This document shows, piece after piece, positions 21,801 through 30,906 of a stretch of 64,000 nucleotides of DNA (position 1 is its first letter; each line of letters opens with the position of its first letter). The notes under the pieces were generated by a model. That model was not told the origin of the DNA and ran no database searches. It saw only the letters and a list, made by a program, of their open reading frames with translations. Position numbers and translations under genes: made by a program. The stretch is from Myxococcus virescens (GTDB lineage Bacteria; Myxococcota; Myxococcia; Myxococcales; Myxococcaceae), in NCBI RefSeq assembly GCF_900101905.1, contig NZ_FNAJ01000001.1, forward strand, positions 62,001 to 126,000. Reading direction: 5' to 3'.

Positions 21801-24800
21801 CGCCGTGGAGGCAGACACGCCGGTGGAAGGCGCGGTGCCCATTGGCCGTCCCATCGCCAACACGCGCCTCTATGTCCTGGACGCCGCCCTCGGGCCGGTG
21901 CCGGCGGGTGTCCCTGGCGAGCTCTACATCGGAGGCGAAGGCGTCGCGCGTGGGTATTGGCGCAGGCCCGAGCTCACCGCCGAGCGCTTCGTGCCGGACC
22001 CGTTCTCCTCCGTTCCGGGCGCGCGGATGTACCGCACCGGCGACCGGGTGCGTCTGCGTCCGTCGGACGTGCTGGAGTACCTGGGCCGCGTGGACTTCCA
22101 GGTGAAGGTGCGTGGCCACCGCGTGGAGCCGGGCGAGGTGGAAGCCGCGCTCATCGAGCTGCCGGGTGTCGCTGCCGCGGTGGTGGTCCTCCGTGAGGAC
22201 AGCACCACGGGCCCCCGGTTGGTCGGGTACGTCACCAGCCACGACGCGGTGCCCGAGACGGAGCCCCTGCGCGCAGCACTGGCACAGCGACTGCCCGCAC
22301 ACATGGTGCCCTCCGCGCTCGTCGCGCTGGCTCGGCTTCCGCTGACGGCCAATGGCAAGGTGGACCGGGAGGCACTGCCCGCGCCGGAAGCCCCCGCGGC
22401 TTCGGACGAGGATTTCGTTTCACCGTCCACGCCCACCGAGCACGCCCTGGCTCAGCTCTGGGAGGAGCTGCTGGGCGTGCAGCGAGTGGGTGCCCGGGAC
22501 GACTTCTTTGAGCTGGGAGGCCACTCGCTGCTGTCCGTCCAGCTCGCCTCGCGTGTCCGGGAGCGGTTGGGCGTCGAGCTGCCCGTGGCCACGCTGTTCG
22601 CCACGCCCACGCTGGCGGCGCTCGCGGCCCGTATCGATGCGTCCCCCAAGGTCTCGGAGCGTGTGGAGTCCATGCCCCAGGCGCGGCCGGAGCGCATCCC
22701 CGCGTCCCTGGTGCAGGAGCGCCTCTGGTACGCGATGCAGCTCCCGGAGGCGCCGCCCTTCGTCGTCGTCGCTGCGCTGGTGCTCGACGGCACGCTGGAC
22801 ATCGCGTGTCTGGAGGCCGCCCTGGAGGCCGTGCTGGAGCGCAACGCCACGCTGCGCACCACCTTCCGACTGGAGCACGGAGCCGTCTTCACCCAGGAGC
22901 ATCCCATCACCCGGCCGGTGCTCGTCCAGACGGACCTGTCCCACCTGTCCGCCGCCGAGGCCCTGGACGCCGCGCGCGCCATCGCCACCCGGCATGACCG
23001 CGAGCCCTTCGCCGTGGACCAGGGCCCGCTGTACCGCTTCGAGCTGGCACGGCTGGACACCCGTGGCACGCGCCATGTGCTCGTCGCGTCCATGAGCCAT
23101 CTGGTCAATGACGGCATCGGAATGGGGGCCTTCCTGGAGGAACTCGCCCAGGCCTGGGCCGGAACCACGGCACACGCGCGCACCACGCCGCTGCTGCCTC
23201 CGGCGGCGCGGACGTATGCGGACTTCGCGCTCTGGCAGCGGAGCCCCGAGCACCTGCTCGAGGTGGACGCCGCCGTGGCCTCCTGGAAGGCCGCGCTGGC
23301 ACACGCGCCGTCCGTCCTCGACCTGCCGCTGGACTTCCCTCGCCGCGCGCCCGCGCTGAACGCGAACATGCGGCCGGAGCCCCTGTCCCTCGACGCCGAG
23401 GCGATGTCGGCGCTCCACGCGCTGGCCCGGCGCGAGGGCGTGTCTCCCTTCACCGCGGTGCTCGCGCTGATGCAGCTGTGGCTGCACCGCCTCAGCTCGC
23501 AGCCGCACGTCGTCGTCGCGTCACCCTTCTCGGGCCGCGTGCTGCCGGGCGCCGAGCGGCAGGTGGGCTACTTCGCCAACGTGCTGCCGCTATGCACCGA
23601 GGTGGCGGGCACGCCGTCCTTCCGCGCGCTCCTGCGCCGCGCCTGGGATGTGGTGGGGCACGCCACGGCGAACCAGGAAGTCCCCTTCAAGCGCATCGCG
23701 GACGCGGTGCAGCCGGATGCGCCTCGCACCGCCCCGCCGCTGGCCCAGGCCCTGCTGCTGCTGGACAGCCCCGCGTCCCTGTCCTTCAACGGACTGGGTA
23801 CCACGTACCTGGACGGCGAGAGCATCTTCCCCGCCTACGACGTGGTGCTGCACCTCATCGAACGGCCCGAGGGCGGGACGCTGGGCTTCCTCGCCACCGA
23901 CAGCGCCCTCTTCACCTCCGCCACGGCACAGCGCATGGCCCGCGCCTTCGAGCAACTGCTCACCGAGGCCGTGCGCACACCGGACGCGCCGCTGACCCGG
24001 CTGTCGCTGCTGTCCTCGCAGCAGCGCGCGCAGGTGCTGGCCACGTTGGATGGTGGCCCGCAGGACATTCCAGAGGGCGCCTGCATCCACACGCTCTTCG
24101 AGGCGCAGGTGCGCCGCTCGCCACACGCCCCCGCCGTGGCCCATGGCGATTCGACGTGGAGCTACGCGGAGCTCAACGCCCGCGCCAACGCGCTGGCCGC
24201 GCGCCTGCTCTCCCGGGGCATGCAGCCCGAGGAGCGCGTGGGTGTGGTGATGGAGCCCTCCAACCAGGGCATGGCCGCGCTGCTGGGCATCCTCAAGGCG
24301 GGCGGTGCCTACGTCCCGCTGGACGCGGGGTGGCCGGAGCCTCGCAAGCGCTCGGTGCTGACGCGCTCAGGGGTGCAGCGGCTGTGGGTCGATGCCGAGG
24401 CGCTGGAGGCACACGCGGGCCTGGTGCCCGACGTGGAGGTGCCGCCCCAGCCCGCGCACATCGCCGAGGACCTGGAGCCCGGTCCCCGGCACGTCGCGGA
24501 CTCACAAGTGGCGTACATCGTCTTCACGTCCGGCTCCACCGGCGAGCCCAAGGGCGTCATGGTGGAGCACCGCAGCGTGGTGAACCACAACGTCGCCCTG
24601 GCCGCGCGCTTCGGCTTGCGCCCAGGCGACAGGATGCTCCAGTTCGCGCCGCTCAGCTTCGACGCGGCGGCCGAGGACCTCTACCCGCCGCTCGTGGTGG
24701 GCGCCACGGTGGTGATGCGCAGCGGACTGGTGCCCGCGCACGTCATGACGCCGTACCTGGAGGAGACGGACATCACCCTCATCAGCCTGCCCCCCACGTA

Positions 24801-26688
24801 CATCGAGGAGTGGATTCGCCAGATGGAGTCCCACGGCCAGCGAGTGCCCGCGCGGCTTCGCCTGCTGGCGCCCGGTGGCGACGTGCTCAAGCGCGAGACG
24901 TATGAAGCCTGGGTGCGCGTGGGCGGTGGCCATGCCCCGTGGCTCAACGTCTACGGCCCCACCGAGTGCACGATTACCTCCGCCACCTGTGACATCCCGG
25001 GCGCCGAGGGACTGGGCACCGACGCCACCTTCCCCATCGGCCGGCCCATCTCGCGCGTGCGCATCCACCTGCTCGACGAGCACCTGGAGCCGGTGCTGCC
25101 AGGGCTGCCCGGGCGCGTGTACATCGGCGGCGCGGCGCCGGCCCGGGGCTACCTGGGCGCTCCGGACCTGACGGCCGAGCGCTTCATCCCCGACCCCTTC
25201 GCCACCGAGCCCGGCGCGCGCATGTACCACACGGGTGACCTGGCCCGGATGCTGCCGGACGGGCGGCTGCGCTTCCTCGGCCGCGCGGACCATCAAATCA
25301 AGATTCGAGGCTTCCGCGTCGAGCTGGCCGAAATCGAGGCCTGCTTGCGTCAGTTCCCAGGCGTCGAGGAAGCCGTGGTGCTGGCGCGCACCGGCGGCTC
25401 CGGGCAGACGCAGCTCCAGGCGTTCCTCCAGGCACCGCCCCAGCATGTGCGCGCGGACGCCCTGCGTGAGCACGTCGCGGCGCGGCTGCCGTCGTACATG
25501 GTGCCCGCGGCCCTCGTCGTCCTGGAGGCGCTGCCCATCAACGCCAACGGCAAGGTGGACCGGCAGGCGCTGCCGGACCTGTCCGCGCAGCCCGCGGTGC
25601 CGCCCGCGCAGGAGGCTCCGGGCGAGCACCTGGAGACGCCCTTCCGCACCACGCTGGAGATGGCGATGGAGCGGCTGTGGCGCGAGGTGCTGGGGCGCAC
25701 GGACGTCAGCGCGGGTGATGACTTCTTCCAGGTGGGCGGCGACTCCATCCTCGCGATGCGGCTGCTGAGCCGGCTGGAGGAGGAGCTGGGCGTGCCCGTC
25801 CCCCTGGCCACGCTCTTCCAGTACCCGGTGTTCCGTGAGACGGCCGATGCCGTGCATGAGCTGCTGGCCGAGGGCCCTCCGCGCTCCAGCGTGGTGTCCC
25901 TCTCCGGCAAGCAGACGCCGAAGTCCGCGCCGCCCTTCTTCGTGTTCCACCCCGCCGACGGCGAGCTGCACTACTACCGGAACCTCACCCCGCTGCTGGA
26001 GCCCGGCCTGCGGTGCTACGGCGTCCAGGCCCCCGAGACGCAGTCGAAGCACGGCCACGCCACCTTCGACGCGCGCATCGCCGCGTACGTGCGGGACATC
26101 CAAGAGGTGCAGCCACACGGCCCCTACCGCTTCGCGGGCTACTCGTTCGGCGGCTACCCGGCGTTGGGCGTCGCGGCGGCGCTGGAGGCGCAGGGCGAAA
26201 CCGTGGAGCTGCTGGCCCTGGTGGATGCCCTGCCCGCGGTGGAAGGGCCTCAGGGCTCGGCGGAGGACCCGGTGCGCTCCATGGCGGAGGAGTTCGGCGT
26301 CCTGGACGCCGCGCTGGAGGCGGAACTCGCCCCGCTGGACGACGCCGCGCGCTGGGAGCGGGTGACGGCGCTGGGCCGTGAGCTGGGCATGCTGGCCCCC
26401 CACTCGCGCGCCGCCGACCTGCGCCGCATCTGGCACGTGCTGGGCGAGGTGCTGGTGCCGCAGGTGGTGGGCTGGAAGGTGCCGTCCGTGCGCGCCCGGG
26501 TGCAGCTCTTCACGAGCGCGCCGTCACGGGCCCTGCACGGGGACACGCTGGGATGGGAGCGGCACCTGACGCGCGAGCAGCTCGACGTGGTGCCGCTGGC
26601 CAGCTCCCACTTCGGCACGCTCCAGCAGCCCTGCGTCCAGGAGCTGGCGAACCACCTCCTGGAGGTGCTGAAGCGGCAGGGAGGCTAA
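9874..26688 (+). CDS. Five-module non-ribosomal peptide synthetase with terminal thioesterase
   Basis: One uninterrupted 5604-residue frame. A ~55-residue N-terminal segment with a charged helix ([16 protein letters not shown]) may be a docking element. Five C-A-PCP modules follow, then a type I thioesterase with GYSFGG (Ser5424). Carrier serines are at 1058, 2118, 3163, 4218 and 5291. There are no epimerase, N-methylation or oxidation domains, so residues should be L unless C domains act unusually. The synthetase begins with a C domain and so expects an acyl or aminoacyl donor; the AMP-ligase/carrier protein at 30907-35082 is the obvious candidate. Predicted product: an acyl pentapeptide X-X-X-Asn-X, linear or cyclised. 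Its stop codon directly abuts that of the convergent LolA-like gene. The upstream barrel gene is 28 bp away. The ribosome site at the start is weak. Confidence 0.97.
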   Translation: MTSRSDSDSLAAAKREQLRKLLEQRKNPGTGSAAPSSPQRNVVGPSRRPAGTADVLSPAQERMWFLHQLRPDTATYVVPWAAMLESPVDAGALDAALRALLSRHPLLRARFPAEGGRPQVRYLDLPERVLDVEDATGASEAQWSRRLREEASRPFDLEQGPLYRFRLLKLSSQRQVLVLVFHHLVTDGASINVLMRELGVLHAAHARGEVPALTALPLEYADAAAWQHTPDAAANEPELMAFWKRQLEGAVQGLELPTDKPRPVRRSDRGALTERIALPASLTGALRAFSRERQVSPFMTLYAAFAALLYRYSRQDDFCVGTPVSGRTHPSLEGLVGLFVNTVVLRTRVTAADAFTALLDQVRATTLDALGHQALPFERLVQALGVERSLSHSPLFQVMFDLYRVEHSLAGAFPEARDLPMDTGACEFDLHVTLFESASGFELFARYSTDLFEAATVRRMLGHYLQLLTHALRAPDTRVDALSLLPDAERARVLADSNPPRRPFPLEAAFPEHFSAQAARTPDQVALASSSARWTYAELEAHTNRAARRLVSQGVGLESVVAVLGRRSEATVRALLSIHKAGGAYLPLDAQLPAARLARLLEESRAPFVLPLGTDEALLSEVLAGVPEARRPRVLSLEGLESQSAERLSPRATPDSLAYVLFTSGSTGTPKGVMVDHRGMLNHLLGMREALGLDGYDVVAQIAALSFDISIWQMLGALPGGGTTYLIEDDVMRDPPRLADALEQGRATVMEMVPSVLQAILEGARPEQDFPDMRWVVLGGEPVPPALCRTWLERCPGCRMADAYGPTESSDVASLHFINEAPEGSFTPIGTPKANMEVYVLDDALQPVPVGVVGELYLGGLGVARGYVGRADLTAERFVPHPFSATPGARLYRSGDLGRWLPDGVLQFVSRADLQVKVRGMRIELGEVEAALASLPGVRSAAVTVQRRGPSDSWLVAWVVPAFPDADVHSLQAALARLLPAFMLPSRWVLRAQLPLTSTGKLDRKALAALPLDEAPSLSEGGPPRGPLEELLAQLFCQVLGLERIEREASFFHLGGHSLSATRLVARVRHSLGVQLPLSSLFTSPSVAGLALEVASLQRSSSSLPPPAPSDSAPSLSQAQERLWFIHQLQPGSGAYHIPQAVELRGTVSADALDAAVRWLLERHPVLRTTVVSQQGQARVEVSSVPARVLQVEALRAAPEALELRLQQESWRPFSLEQGPLYRFLLLDVGEDRHVLLAVFHHLVVDGLSLDILLRELGEAYAAFQQGHAPTLAPVALHYADVANWQRSEPVHARDTAQLDYWKQRLSGTPELLQLPTDKPRPAVLTHQGASTGTQALPAALTDTVQRACREHEATPFMVMYAAFAALLYRYSQQDDFCVGTPVSGRTHPSLEGVVGLLANTVPLRTQVDASTSFASLIAQVRSTTLDALSHQDVPFEQLVHALGVERSLSHAPLYQVMFDLHRVQGSLADAFAELDARPVPVDIRASPFDLALSVIEQAGSFELFLRYSGELFEPETARRMMEHYQRLLTQALAEPNLPLSRLSLLSSDEQALVLRHARPAPLAFDLDTCLPERISAHARNTPERLALASADAQWTYAQLEALSLRAARTLRAQGVGHESVVAVLGRRSEATVRALLSLHKAGAAYLPLDAQLPAARLARLLLESRAPFVLPLGPVEALLTEVLAEIPLEHRPRVLSLQNLEAESDAPLPSFATPDSLAYVLFTSGSTGTPKGVMVDHRGMLNHLLGMQHSLQLGASDVLAQTAPLSFDISIWQMLGALAAGGTTCVVDDDVVREPARLIAALQQAGATTVELVPSLLQALLEEPGEAPLPALRQMLTIGEALPPSICRAWFERHPGLPLVNAYGPAECADTATLWRMHAPPASASTPIGTPKANMEVYVLDDALQPLPPGVPGELYIGGTGVGRGYVGRADLTAERFIPHPFSTTPGARLYRTGDRGRWNADGTLGFLGRVDFQVKVRGMRIELGEVEAALASLPGVRSAAVTVQRRGPSDSWLAAWVVPASPDTDVHSLQAALARLLPAFMLPSRWVLRAQLPLTSTGKLDRKALAALPLDEAPSLSEGGPPRGPLEELLAQLFCQVLGLERIEREASFFHLGGHSLSATRLVARVRHSLGVQLPLSALFTSPSVAGLALEVASLQRDSSSLPPPAPSDSAPSLSQAQERLWFIHQLQPDSGAHVVGQAAEWTGSVDVAALDAAARWLLERHPVLRTTVSSRQGQPQANVSPVPASVLQVEPLTPGADAQARQARRLTEEGNRPFDVEHGPLYRFLLLEAEQARHVLVVVFHHLVSDALSAGLLMRELGEAYAAFQQGHAPTLAPVALHYADVASWQRSKPVRARDTAQLDYWKQRLSDAPELLQLPTDKPRPAVLTHRGDNTGYHPLPPSLSESLRALCRQQQVTPFMVLYAAFAALLYRYSQQDDFCVGTPVSGRTHPSLEGVVGLLANTVPLRTQVDASTSFASLLAQVRATTLDALSHQDVPFEQLVRAVGVERSPGHAPLVQVMFDLHRTELSAASGFHALGARRVPIETWTCEVDLFLTAIEVGEGFEVYFQYSTDLFEPGTVERLRNHYVQLLAHAVAAPRTSVGELSLLSATEREQVLQGFNATERPFDSEGTIVSLIEAQVARTPDAPAVVAPEGTLTFRELHTRASRLAAHLSAAGAGPETVVGLCLERSLDAVVSLVAIFISGAGCLPLEASHPPARRAALLRQARARLVVSRPGLFAGVEPGVPLVSPDVRGDVVAVPRPPRAEHLAYLLYTSGSTGEPKGVELTHRNVVHCFAAFDTYYATQPGDCWASSGSLSFDIHLEELLFSITRGARTVLREVGPLGLGRDILGHGITHVVITPSSLATALEEPGAADAFRSLKVLVTGGEVLPDPLVRQLALTDTRLVNTYGPTETSINVAAEITLPDRPVRLGRPLDRCRLYVLDANGAPVPPGVPGELYIGGTCLGRGYRDRPDLTAERFIPDAFSGREGGRLYRTGDRVRWNGDGSLGFLGRTDFQVKVRGVRVELEEVEAALLRQPGVRQASVVVRGAQRDARLEAFLVLEDTAAGVESRLREGLSRALPEALVPSRFTVLTALPMTTSGKVDRKALAALPIPDIEPEAAPEARPRGAVEELLALLFCQVLGLPQVRREDDFFHIGGHSLAATRLVARVRQAFDVEFPLQAFFTEPTVAGLARELETRRDGAAPLPAPVPRPADAALVLSPTQERLWFVQQLHPGTSAYHLAEAVELDGPLDVAAMEDALRWLVTRHPVLRLAVPARDGLPAPVLCPVPPRVLEVEEAPSAAQWARDAVHASFDLARGPLYRFRLLRTAPEQHVLLLAFHHLVVDGLSLDVLVRELGEAYAAFHQRRTPTLPTPRLEHADIAAWLRTPPARERDEAQLAYWKQKLEGVPGLLRLTPDKPRPASPLLTGAITQGHALSTDTVRALQSFCREHQATPYMVLLSAFSALLHRYSGQEDFCVGTPVSGRTHPALEGVVGLMLNTVALRTPVAPDVSFASLVAGVRATTLEALAHQDVPLDRVVQALGVERSAGHSPLFQVMFDLVRADRTLADAFPDLRARPLQPELLTSPFDLSLWVAESSTGYTLALRYGTELFEPTTAQRLMGHYVRLLQHALEAPDTAISALELLPASERVHLLRTWNDTGADFPREHTVHALFEAQAARTPDAPAVLHDAEVMTYGQLDARANRLARYLRRMGVRSQTLVGLCLRRSVDMVVAVLGVLKAGGAYVPMDASQPPARLSFLLEDTGAPVLVTEDAVADTLPVSQALVLCLDSEWERTAGRESDVTLESASSAEDLAYLIYTSGSTGRPKGVMVEHRGVVNYLHWARKAYAVDDGAGAPVHSSLAFDLTVTSLLLPLTAGRSVTLVPEEDGVEGLATALRTSADFSLVKLTPAHLQMLAAQLPPEARAGRTRAFVIGGEALTSATVEPWRQHAPGTRLINEYGPTETVVGCCVHAVEADTPVEGAVPIGRPIANTRLYVLDAALGPVPAGVPGELYIGGEGVARGYWRRPELTAERFVPDPFSSVPGARMYRTGDRVRLRPSDVLEYLGRVDFQVKVRGHRVEPGEVEAALIELPGVAAAVVVLREDSTTGPRLVGYVTSHDAVPETEPLRAALAQRLPAHMVPSALVALARLPLTANGKVDREALPAPEAPAASDEDFVSPSTPTEHALAQLWEELLGVQRVGARDDFFELGGHSLLSVQLASRVRERLGVELPVATLFATPTLAALAARIDASPKVSERVESMPQARPERIPASLVQERLWYAMQLPEAPPFVVVAALVLDGTLDIACLEAALEAVLERNATLRTTFRLEHGAVFTQEHPITRPVLVQTDLSHLSAAEALDAARAIATRHDREPFAVDQGPLYRFELARLDTRGTRHVLVASMSHLVNDGIGMGAFLEELAQAWAGTTAHARTTPLLPPAARTYADFALWQRSPEHLLEVDAAVASWKAALAHAPSVLDLPLDFPRRAPALNANMRPEPLSLDAEAMSALHALARREGVSPFTAVLALMQLWLHRLSSQPHVVVASPFSGRVLPGAERQVGYFANVLPLCTEVAGTPSFRALLRRAWDVVGHATANQEVPFKRIADAVQPDAPRTAPPLAQALLLLDSPASLSFNGLGTTYLDGESIFPAYDVVLHLIERPEGGTLGFLATDSALFTSATAQRMARAFEQLLTEAVRTPDAPLTRLSLLSSQQRAQVLATLDGGPQDIPEGACIHTLFEAQVRRSPHAPAVAHGDSTWSYAELNARANALAARLLSRGMQPEERVGVVMEPSNQGMAALLGILKAGGAYVPLDAGWPEPRKRSVLTRSGVQRLWVDAEALEAHAGLVPDVEVPPQPAHIAEDLEPGPRHVADSQVAYIVFTSGSTGEPKGVMVEHRSVVNHNVALAARFGLRPGDRMLQFAPLSFDAAAEDLYPPLVVGATVVMRSGLVPAHVMTPYLEETDITLISLPPTYIEEWIRQMESHGQRVPARLRLLAPGGDVLKRETYEAWVRVGGGHAPWLNVYGPTECTITSATCDIPGAEGLGTDATFPIGRPISRVRIHLLDEHLEPVLPGLPGRVYIGGAAPARGYLGAPDLTAERFIPDPFATEPGARMYHTGDLARMLPDGRLRFLGRADHQIKIRGFRVELAEIEACLRQFPGVEEAVVLARTGGSGQTQLQAFLQAPPQHVRADALREHVAARLPSYMVPAALVVLEALPINANGKVDRQALPDLSAQPAVPPAQEAPGEHLETPFRTTLEMAMERLWREVLGRTDVSAGDDFFQVGGDSILAMRLLSRLEEELGVPVPLATLFQYPVFRETADAVHELLAEGPPRSSVVSLSGKQTPKSAPPFFVFHPADGELHYYRNLTPLLEPGLRCYGVQAPETQSKHGHATFDARIAAYVRDIQEVQPHGPYRFAGYSFGGYPALGVAAALEAQGETVELLALVDALPAVEGPQGSAEDPVRSMAEEFGVLDAALEAELAPLDDAARWERVTALGRELGMLAPHSRAADLRRIWHVLGEVLVPQVVGWKVPSVRARVQLFTSAPSRALHGDTLGWERHLTREQLDVVPLASSHFGTLQQPCVQELANHLLEVLKRQGG
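10030..13200 (+). other. NRPS module 1 (C-A-PCP)
   Basis: C1 spans about residues 55-490 with HHLVTDG at 182-188, so it is catalytically intact. A1 runs from ~500 to ~1000 with [10 protein letters not shown], and PCP1 has LGGHS (Ser1058). Aligning A1 by eye to the GrsA-Phe pocket gives D-I-W-E-V-G-A-D-V-K. I do not know a secure assignment. The D-I-W-E start recalls codes reported for diaminobutyrate-type residues, but this is weak. Domain limits are approximate. Confidence 0.75.
12615..13263 (+). repeat. Copy 1 of a ~650-bp in-frame direct repeat in the NRPS gene
   Basis: This block (end of A1, PCP1 and start of C2) matches 15795-16443 with about 18 differences in 649 bp by my count, roughly 97% identity, at an offset of exactly 3180 bp (1060 codons). 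Its codon use is visibly different from its surroundings, with many CCT, CTT, CTC and TCC codons. Confidence 0.9.
13201..16380 (+). other. NRPS module 2 (C-A-PCP)
   Basis: C2 has HHLVVDG at 1241-1247. A2 (about 1560-2060) gives D-I-W-E-L-I-A-D-T-K, close to A1 and probably a related substrate. PCP2 attaches at Ser2118. The end of this module (A2 C-terminal subdomain, PCP2, start of C3) is almost identical in DNA to the matching part of module 1. Domain limits are approximate. Confidence 0.75.
15795..16443 (+). repeat. Copy 2 of the ~650-bp in-frame direct repeat in the NRPS gene
   Basis: Second copy, covering the end of A2, PCP2 and the start of C3. The sequence outside the block (A-domain cores, C-domain interiors) diverges far more than inside it, which suggests gene conversion or a recent module duplication kept similar by recombination. 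Confidence 0.9.
16381..19530 (+). other. NRPS module 3 (C-A-PCP)
   Basis: C3 carries HHLVSDA at 2304-2310: the last Gly of HHxxxDG is Ala, but the catalytic second His and the Asp remain. A3 has an unusual A4 motif (FDIHLEEL) and a pocket read as D-I-E-V-V-G-T-I-N-K, which I cannot match to a known residue. PCP3 attaches at Ser3163. Parts of C3 closely resemble C2, while A3 is clearly different from A1 and A2. Confidence 0.75.
19531..22690 (+). other. NRPS module 4 (C-A-PCP), predicted asparagine
   Basis: C4 has HHLVVDG at 3344-3350. A4 reads D-L-T-K-V-G-E-V-G-K by alignment to GrsA, one residue from the classic Asn code DLTKLGEVGK and distinct from Asp (DLTKVGHIGK). Asn is therefore the firmest substrate call in this synthetase. 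PCP4 attaches at Ser4218. Confidence 0.8.
22691..26688 (+). other. NRPS module 5 with thioesterase (C-A-PCP-TE)
   Basis: C5 is divergent: SHLVNDG at 4408-4414 replaces the first His with Ser but keeps the catalytic second His. A5 reads D-A-E-S-A-G-V-I-T-K; the DAES start recalls some Lys codes, at low confidence. PCP5 has GGDS rather than GGHS (Ser5291). The TE (about 5345-5604) has GYSFGG, an Asp in LVDALP and a late His in SSHFG, a complete triad for hydrolysis or cyclisation. Confidence 0.78.
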
Positions 26689-27468
26689 TCAGCGCAGGCG
26701 GCTCTCCAGCCACGCCTTGGTGAAGATGTTGGCGTCCAGCGGCGCCAACACCACCTCGTCGTAGCGGACCACCATCTGCGTGCCTTCCTGCTCCTCCGTC
26801 TCCAGCACTTCCTTGTAGTGGAGGACATGCTTGCCGGAGAGCGGGTCCTTGATGCGCTGGTAGCTGCGCACGATGTCGGTGCGCAGCGTGCGGCCGGACG
26901 CGGTGTAGCCCACCTTCTTGACGATGTTGTTCTGCGGGTCCACCCAGATGCGCATCAGCGGGAACGTCACCTGGTCGTTCTTCGCCGTCAGCAGCAGCTT
27001 GCGGTACGCCACGCCGTTGACGGTGTCGTCGCCCTCGTCCTTGCCGGCGTAGTCCTCGGCCAGCCGCGAGCGGTCGAAGTCCGCCTCGCAGGTGAAGGTG
27101 TTGAGCAGGTTGGTGCGCTGGGTGTTGCGCCGCCACGAGCCCGTCGTCGCCTCGTAGTCCCACAGGTTGCGGCCGATGCGCAGCGTCCCCATGCCCGCGA
27201 GGTGCCGCGGCTTGGTGGAGAGGAAGAGCAGGTCGTTGTCGGCCTCGCGCCGGTAGACGTGGACCTCCATGGCCCGCTTGGCGCCGTCCTTGCGCGTCTC
27301 ATAGAGGCGGATGACGCCCTTGTAGTCGCTGGTGAAGGACATCTTCTCGTCGATGTGGCGCAGCAGGGCATCGGGCGCCAGCTTGGGCTGGGCCTCCGCG
27401 AGCGCCACCGCCGGGAGCAGCAGGGTCCAGCCGAGCAACAGGACGGACAGCGGGCGTCGTGCGTTCAT
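26689..27468 (-). CDS. LolA-like outer-membrane lipoprotein-sorting protein
   Basis: 259 residues with a signal peptide (LLLGWTLLLPAVALA). The mature part matches the LolA/LolB-like fold family annotated as outer-membrane lipoprotein-sorting protein: FTSDYKGVIRLYETRKDG, then RPRHLAG-like and LWDYEATTGSW segments, ending with a KKVGYTASG...YKEVLE region. Such proteins bind lipid or lipidated molecules in the periplasm and often sit beside FtsX-type permeases. The start is ATG at 27468, overlapping the upstream permease stop by one base (TGATG). A GTG at 27471 giving a four-base overlap is equally possible, and GGAG lies just upstream. It is the last gene of a minus-strand operon with two permeases. 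Its stop codon begins one base after the NRPS stop. I infer it carries the lipopeptide or a lipoprotein across the periplasm. Confidence 0.82.
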   Translation of the reverse strand: MNARRPLSVLLLGWTLLLPAVALAEAQPKLAPDALLRHIDEKMSFTSDYKGVIRLYETRKDGAKRAMEVHVYRREADNDLLFLSTKPRHLAGMGTLRIGRNLWDYEATTGSWRRNTQRTNLLNTFTCEADFDRSRLAEDYAGKDEGDDTVNGVAYRKLLLTAKNDQVTFPLMRIWVDPQNNIVKKVGYTASGRTLRTDIVRSYQRIKDPLSGKHVLHYKEVLETEEQEGTQMVVRYDEVVLAPLDANIFTKAWLESRLR

Positions 27469-28760
27469 CACAAGGACTCCATGGCGGAACGAGGAGGAAG
27501 CGAAGCGGCCCGGAAAGCCGGGACGATGGAAGCCAGGCCCGCGCCCAGCGTCACCAGGAGCACCGCGGCCACCACGTGCCCCAGGGTGGGCGCCAGCGGC
27601 AACGTGCCGCTGAAGAACAGGGTGGAGAGCGCGTCCGGCACTGGCAGCACGTCACGCAGGAGCACCCCCAGACCCGCCGCCATGCCAGCGCCCACGAGCG
27701 AGGCCGCCCACCCCACCAGCAGCCCCTCCAGCATGAAGGCGGCCACCAGCGAGCGGCGCTGCATGCCCATGGCGCGCAGCGTTCCAATCTCCCGCGTGCG
27801 CTCGCGGACCGACACGTTGAGCGAGACGAAGAGCCCCACCACCACGACGCCGAACACCACCGCGCCCACCAGCACCAGCAGCAGCCCCAGGCCCTGGCCC
27901 ACGAAGTCGAGGAAGGCCGCCTCGTCCTCCCAGGTGCTCACGTCCAGCTTCTGGCCCGCCCAGCCCTCGCGCAGCAGGGGCCCCAGCTTGTCGCCGTAGG
28001 CCTCGTGCGCGGGCGGCAGCACCTCGTAGCCGGCCTGCTGGAGCGCGCCACGCAGCGTCCCCGCCAGCGGCTCCAGCTCCGTGCCGTCGCCGCAGAGGAG
28101 CTGAATCACGCTCGCCGAGTCCGGACGGAAGCCATACAGCTCGCGCAGCATCGCGTTGGACACCAGCAACCCCGCGGACTCGCCCAGGACACCCGCGCGC
28201 TCCAGCAGGGCCACCACCTCCACGTCCACCGCGTTGCGCTTGCCACCGGGCATCTGCACGAAGAGCGTGGCCAGCTCGCCCACCTCCACCTGGAGCCGCT
28301 CCGCCAGCGACGTGGACAGCGCCACCGTGCGTGGCTGCGCGAGGGCTTCCAGCGAACCGGTGCGCACCCGGAAGCCCGCGTTGCCCTCGGCCGCGACGTC
28401 CAGGCTCATCAGGTACGAGCGCACCCGGTGCCGTCCCGCGCCCGCGGTGGCCGAGCCCCGGCCCCGCTCGCGCACCTGGCACTCCGCGGGCACGTGCGGC
28501 TGGAGGACGGAGCGGACCCGCGAGGTGTCACCCACCACGGGGAAGATGGAGTCGGGATGCTCCTTGAAGTAACCCCCGACGTTGAGGTCGCCCGCGAGGA
28601 AGGTCCTCACCGCCTCGCGCTGCGCCCGGGCGACGCCCGCGCTCACGGACATCACGCCCACCAGCACGGCGCTGGCGCCCGCGAGCACGATGAGCAGCAA
28701 CAGGCCCCGCTCTCGGTGGGCCAGGAGGTTTCGGAAGGCAATCTGGAGAAGTGCGCGCAT
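27468..28760 (-). CDS. FtsX/MacB-type ABC permease (430 aa)
   Basis: 430 residues. An N-terminal membrane helix (GLLLLIVLAGASAVLVGV) precedes a ~220-residue periplasmic domain. Three C-terminal helices follow, with the FtsX-family signature of a loop carrying REIGTLRAMGM between helices. This is the LolC/E- or MacB-like topology used for extruding lipoproteins, peptides or lipids rather than small-substrate import. It starts 4 bp after the upstream permease and overlaps the LolA-like gene, so the three are translationally linked. No ATPase is encoded with them. Confidence 0.87.
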   Translation of the reverse strand: MRALLQIAFRNLLAHRERGLLLLIVLAGASAVLVGVMSVSAGVARAQREAVRTFLAGDLNVGGYFKEHPDSIFPVVGDTSRVRSVLQPHVPAECQVRERGRGSATAGAGRHRVRSYLMSLDVAAEGNAGFRVRTGSLEALAQPRTVALSTSLAERLQVEVGELATLFVQMPGGKRNAVDVEVVALLERAGVLGESAGLLVSNAMLRELYGFRPDSASVIQLLCGDGTELEPLAGTLRGALQQAGYEVLPPAHEAYGDKLGPLLREGWAGQKLDVSTWEDEAAFLDFVGQGLGLLLVLVGAVVFGVVVVGLFVSLNVSVRERTREIGTLRAMGMQRRSLVAAFMLEGLLVGWAASLVGAGMAAGLGVLLRDVLPVPDALSTLFFSGTLPLAPTLGHVVAAVLLVTLGAGLASIVPAFRAASLPPRSAMESL

Positions 28761-28764
28761 CGGT

Positions 28765-30813
28765 TCAGCCCTCGCCCTTCCGCATGGCTTCGATGGGCGC
28801 CACCGCGCTGCCTCGCCACGCCGGTACCAGTGTCGCCAGCAGCACCACGGCCGTCACCGCCACCACCACGGCCGCGGTTCCTCCCAGCGACAGCGCTGGA
28901 CGCAGCACCGGCCCGCCCAGGAAGAACTGCAGGGAGCCATCCTCCACCGCCACGCCATCCCCGGTCGCAAGCGACAGCAGCGCCGCGCCCAGCACCGCGC
29001 CCAGGACGCTGCCGATACCGCCCAGCAGCGACCCTTCCAGCAGCAGCGAGGTGAAGACCTCGCGACGTTGCATTCCCACCGCGCGCAGCGTGCCGACCTC
29101 CGCCACGCGTTCCCGCGCCAGCAGCAGCAGCGTTCCAGCGGCGACCAGCGCGACGAAGGAGGTCATCAGCAGCGCGAAGAGCAGCAGCACCGCCTGGAGC
29201 ATCACCACCAGACCGCCCAGCAGCCCACCCGCCTCCTGCCAACCCACCGTGGCCAGGGCTTCACCACCGGGCAGCGCGCGCATGCGGGCCGCGACGTCCT
29301 CGGCGGAGGCGCCGGGCGCCAGCACCACCGCGGCCTGCAACACCGTGCCGCGTGAGAGCTCGTCCTCGGAGAAGGTCTCCGGCAGGGCCCGAGCGCGCTC
29401 GAAGACCGGGGCTTGTTCGGTGTGCGCCGTCTGCGCCTCCGCGTCCACGATGTCGGGCGGATGGAAGGCGTCCAGGGACTCGGGGGGCGCCATGGCCTCC
29501 CCTTCCATGCCAAAGGTCTCGAACAGCGCCCGCGCCTCGTCCTGTTGTGCCTGGGTGAAGCGGCCAGACAGGTGCCGCGCCGTGACGAGGTCCACCACGC
29601 TCATGGTGTTGACCCGGCCGTCGTCGCCGCCCAGGCCCCGGAAGCGGAAGGTGCCGAAGACTCGCACCGGCACGGCGGTGCCACTCTCCAGCGGCGTCTT
29701 CAGTGACAGCACGTCCCCGGGCTTGAGCCGGTACAGCGGCAGCGAGGGCGCCAGCTCCCCGTAGAACTGTCCGAAGCGGGTGTCGAAGTTGGCGTCGTCC
29801 ACCGAGAGGAAGCGCGCCAGCAGGGCCTCCAGCTCGCCCGGCTCTCCCAGCACGCGGGCCAGTCCGGCCTGGAGCGCCGTGGCGCGCTCGATGTCCAGGC
29901 GAGCCACCAGGTCCGGCACCTCCGCGACGTTGCGCTCCACCAGCGTGCGCAGTTGCTCGTCCTCCGCCAACGTGAGGCCCCGCTCGCGCTCGCGGCGCAG
30001 CGTGTCCATGCGCACGGCAATGGGGTGCTTGAAGTGCTGCTCGTACGTCGCGTGCCCCATGACGAGGCCCCGCGTCCCTGGCGGAGGAAGCTGCCCGGAG
30101 ACGAGCTCGAAGCGCGGGAAGGCCCGAGCGAAGCGCGCCACGTCCGTGCCCAGGTAGTCCACCGGAAGCTCTTCCCCCTCGCCCGCTTGCCGCGCCACGC
30201 GGTTCTCCAACACCTCCAGCAGGCCCTGTGGGTCCTCGGTCAGCCGCTCCCAGAAGGCGGGCTCGGCCGCGTCCCGCAGCACGCGCAGGTCATCCGCGAA
30301 GGCAGGCTCTTCCGCGAAGGCCTCGCTCCGGCGATCCGCGTTGCGCGCCACCCGCGCCAGCGTCAGCCGCAGGTCCTCGCCCAGACGGCGCAGCCGTGCG
30401 TCCCGTTCCTCGGAGGCCGGCGCCCGCGCCGCCTCGCGCAACACCGCCAGCTTTTCATCCAGGGCGTTGCCACGAAACACGGCGCCCATGCCCAGCTCCA
30501 GCGGCACCACCTCCTGGACGCCGGGGAGGTCGCGCAGCCGGGGCTCCAGGGCGCCGTAGTCCGGAATCGGTTGCAGGTCCGGGACGCCCCCGGGCCCCAC
30601 CACCACCTGGGGCGTTCCCGTGGAGGCGGCGGCGTAGACCTGGAGGTCCCCCGCGCCGCTCTCGATGAGACTTCGCCGCGTGCCGTCATGGATGCTGCCC
30701 ATCAACGACACGCCCGGCGTCAGCAGCGCCGCCGCGCCTGCCGCCAGCAGCCCCACCACCCAGCTTCGGGGGCGGGCCAGCACACTTTGAACGGTGAGCG
30801 ACCACAGCGTCAC
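28765..30813 (-). CDS. FtsX/MacB-type ABC permease (682 aa)
   Basis: 682 residues from a GTG at 30813, chosen because GAGGAG lies five bases upstream; the ATG at 30837 has no ribosome site. One N-terminal helix (WVVGLLAAGAAALLTPGV) precedes an unusually large ~480-residue extracytoplasmic domain. The C-terminal FtsX domain has three helices and REVFTSLLLEGSLLGG plus VGTLRAVGMQRRE. It presumably forms a heterodimer with the 430-residue permease, as LolC/LolE do. The order is AMP-ligase gene, this gene, second permease, LolA-like gene, all on the minus strand. The likely role is extraction of a lipidated product from the inner membrane; the substrate is inferred only from the cluster. Confidence 0.85.
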   Translation of the reverse strand: MTLWSLTVQSVLARPRSWVVGLLAAGAAALLTPGVSLMGSIHDGTRRSLIESGAGDLQVYAAASTGTPQVVVGPGGVPDLQPIPDYGALEPRLRDLPGVQEVVPLELGMGAVFRGNALDEKLAVLREAARAPASEERDARLRRLGEDLRLTLARVARNADRRSEAFAEEPAFADDLRVLRDAAEPAFWERLTEDPQGLLEVLENRVARQAGEGEELPVDYLGTDVARFARAFPRFELVSGQLPPPGTRGLVMGHATYEQHFKHPIAVRMDTLRRERERGLTLAEDEQLRTLVERNVAEVPDLVARLDIERATALQAGLARVLGEPGELEALLARFLSVDDANFDTRFGQFYGELAPSLPLYRLKPGDVLSLKTPLESGTAVPVRVFGTFRFRGLGGDDGRVNTMSVVDLVTARHLSGRFTQAQQDEARALFETFGMEGEAMAPPESLDAFHPPDIVDAEAQTAHTEQAPVFERARALPETFSEDELSRGTVLQAAVVLAPGASAEDVAARMRALPGGEALATVGWQEAGGLLGGLVVMLQAVLLLFALLMTSFVALVAAGTLLLLARERVAEVGTLRAVGMQRREVFTSLLLEGSLLGGIGSVLGAVLGAALLSLATGDGVAVEDGSLQFFLGGPVLRPALSLGGTAAVVVAVTAVVLLATLVPAWRGSAVAPIEAMRKGEG

Positions 30814-30838
30814 GCAGACTCCTCGGTCCGGTGCCATG

Positions 30839-30861
30839 CCCGGGCAAGACGTATGCCCGGG
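30839..30861. terminator. Hairpin between the AMP-ligase and permease genes
   Basis: An 8-bp perfect stem (CCCGGGCA with TGCCCGGG) and 7-nt loop in the 93-bp gap after the AMP-ligase stop. It has no T-run. It could be an attenuator or weak terminator separating biosynthesis from export expression, or an operator. Confidence 0.45.
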
Positions 30862-30906
30862 TAGGTGGACGCTACAACGGACGGGACGGAGGGACTACCG
30901 CCTCGC

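Noticed and set aside
10030..26000. Idea that the NRPS makes a p-aminobenzoate-containing compound, using the nearby pab genes
   Set aside because: All five A domains keep the Asp that binds an alpha-amino group, and the pab genes are 25 kb away beyond unrelated genes; a folate role is simpler.
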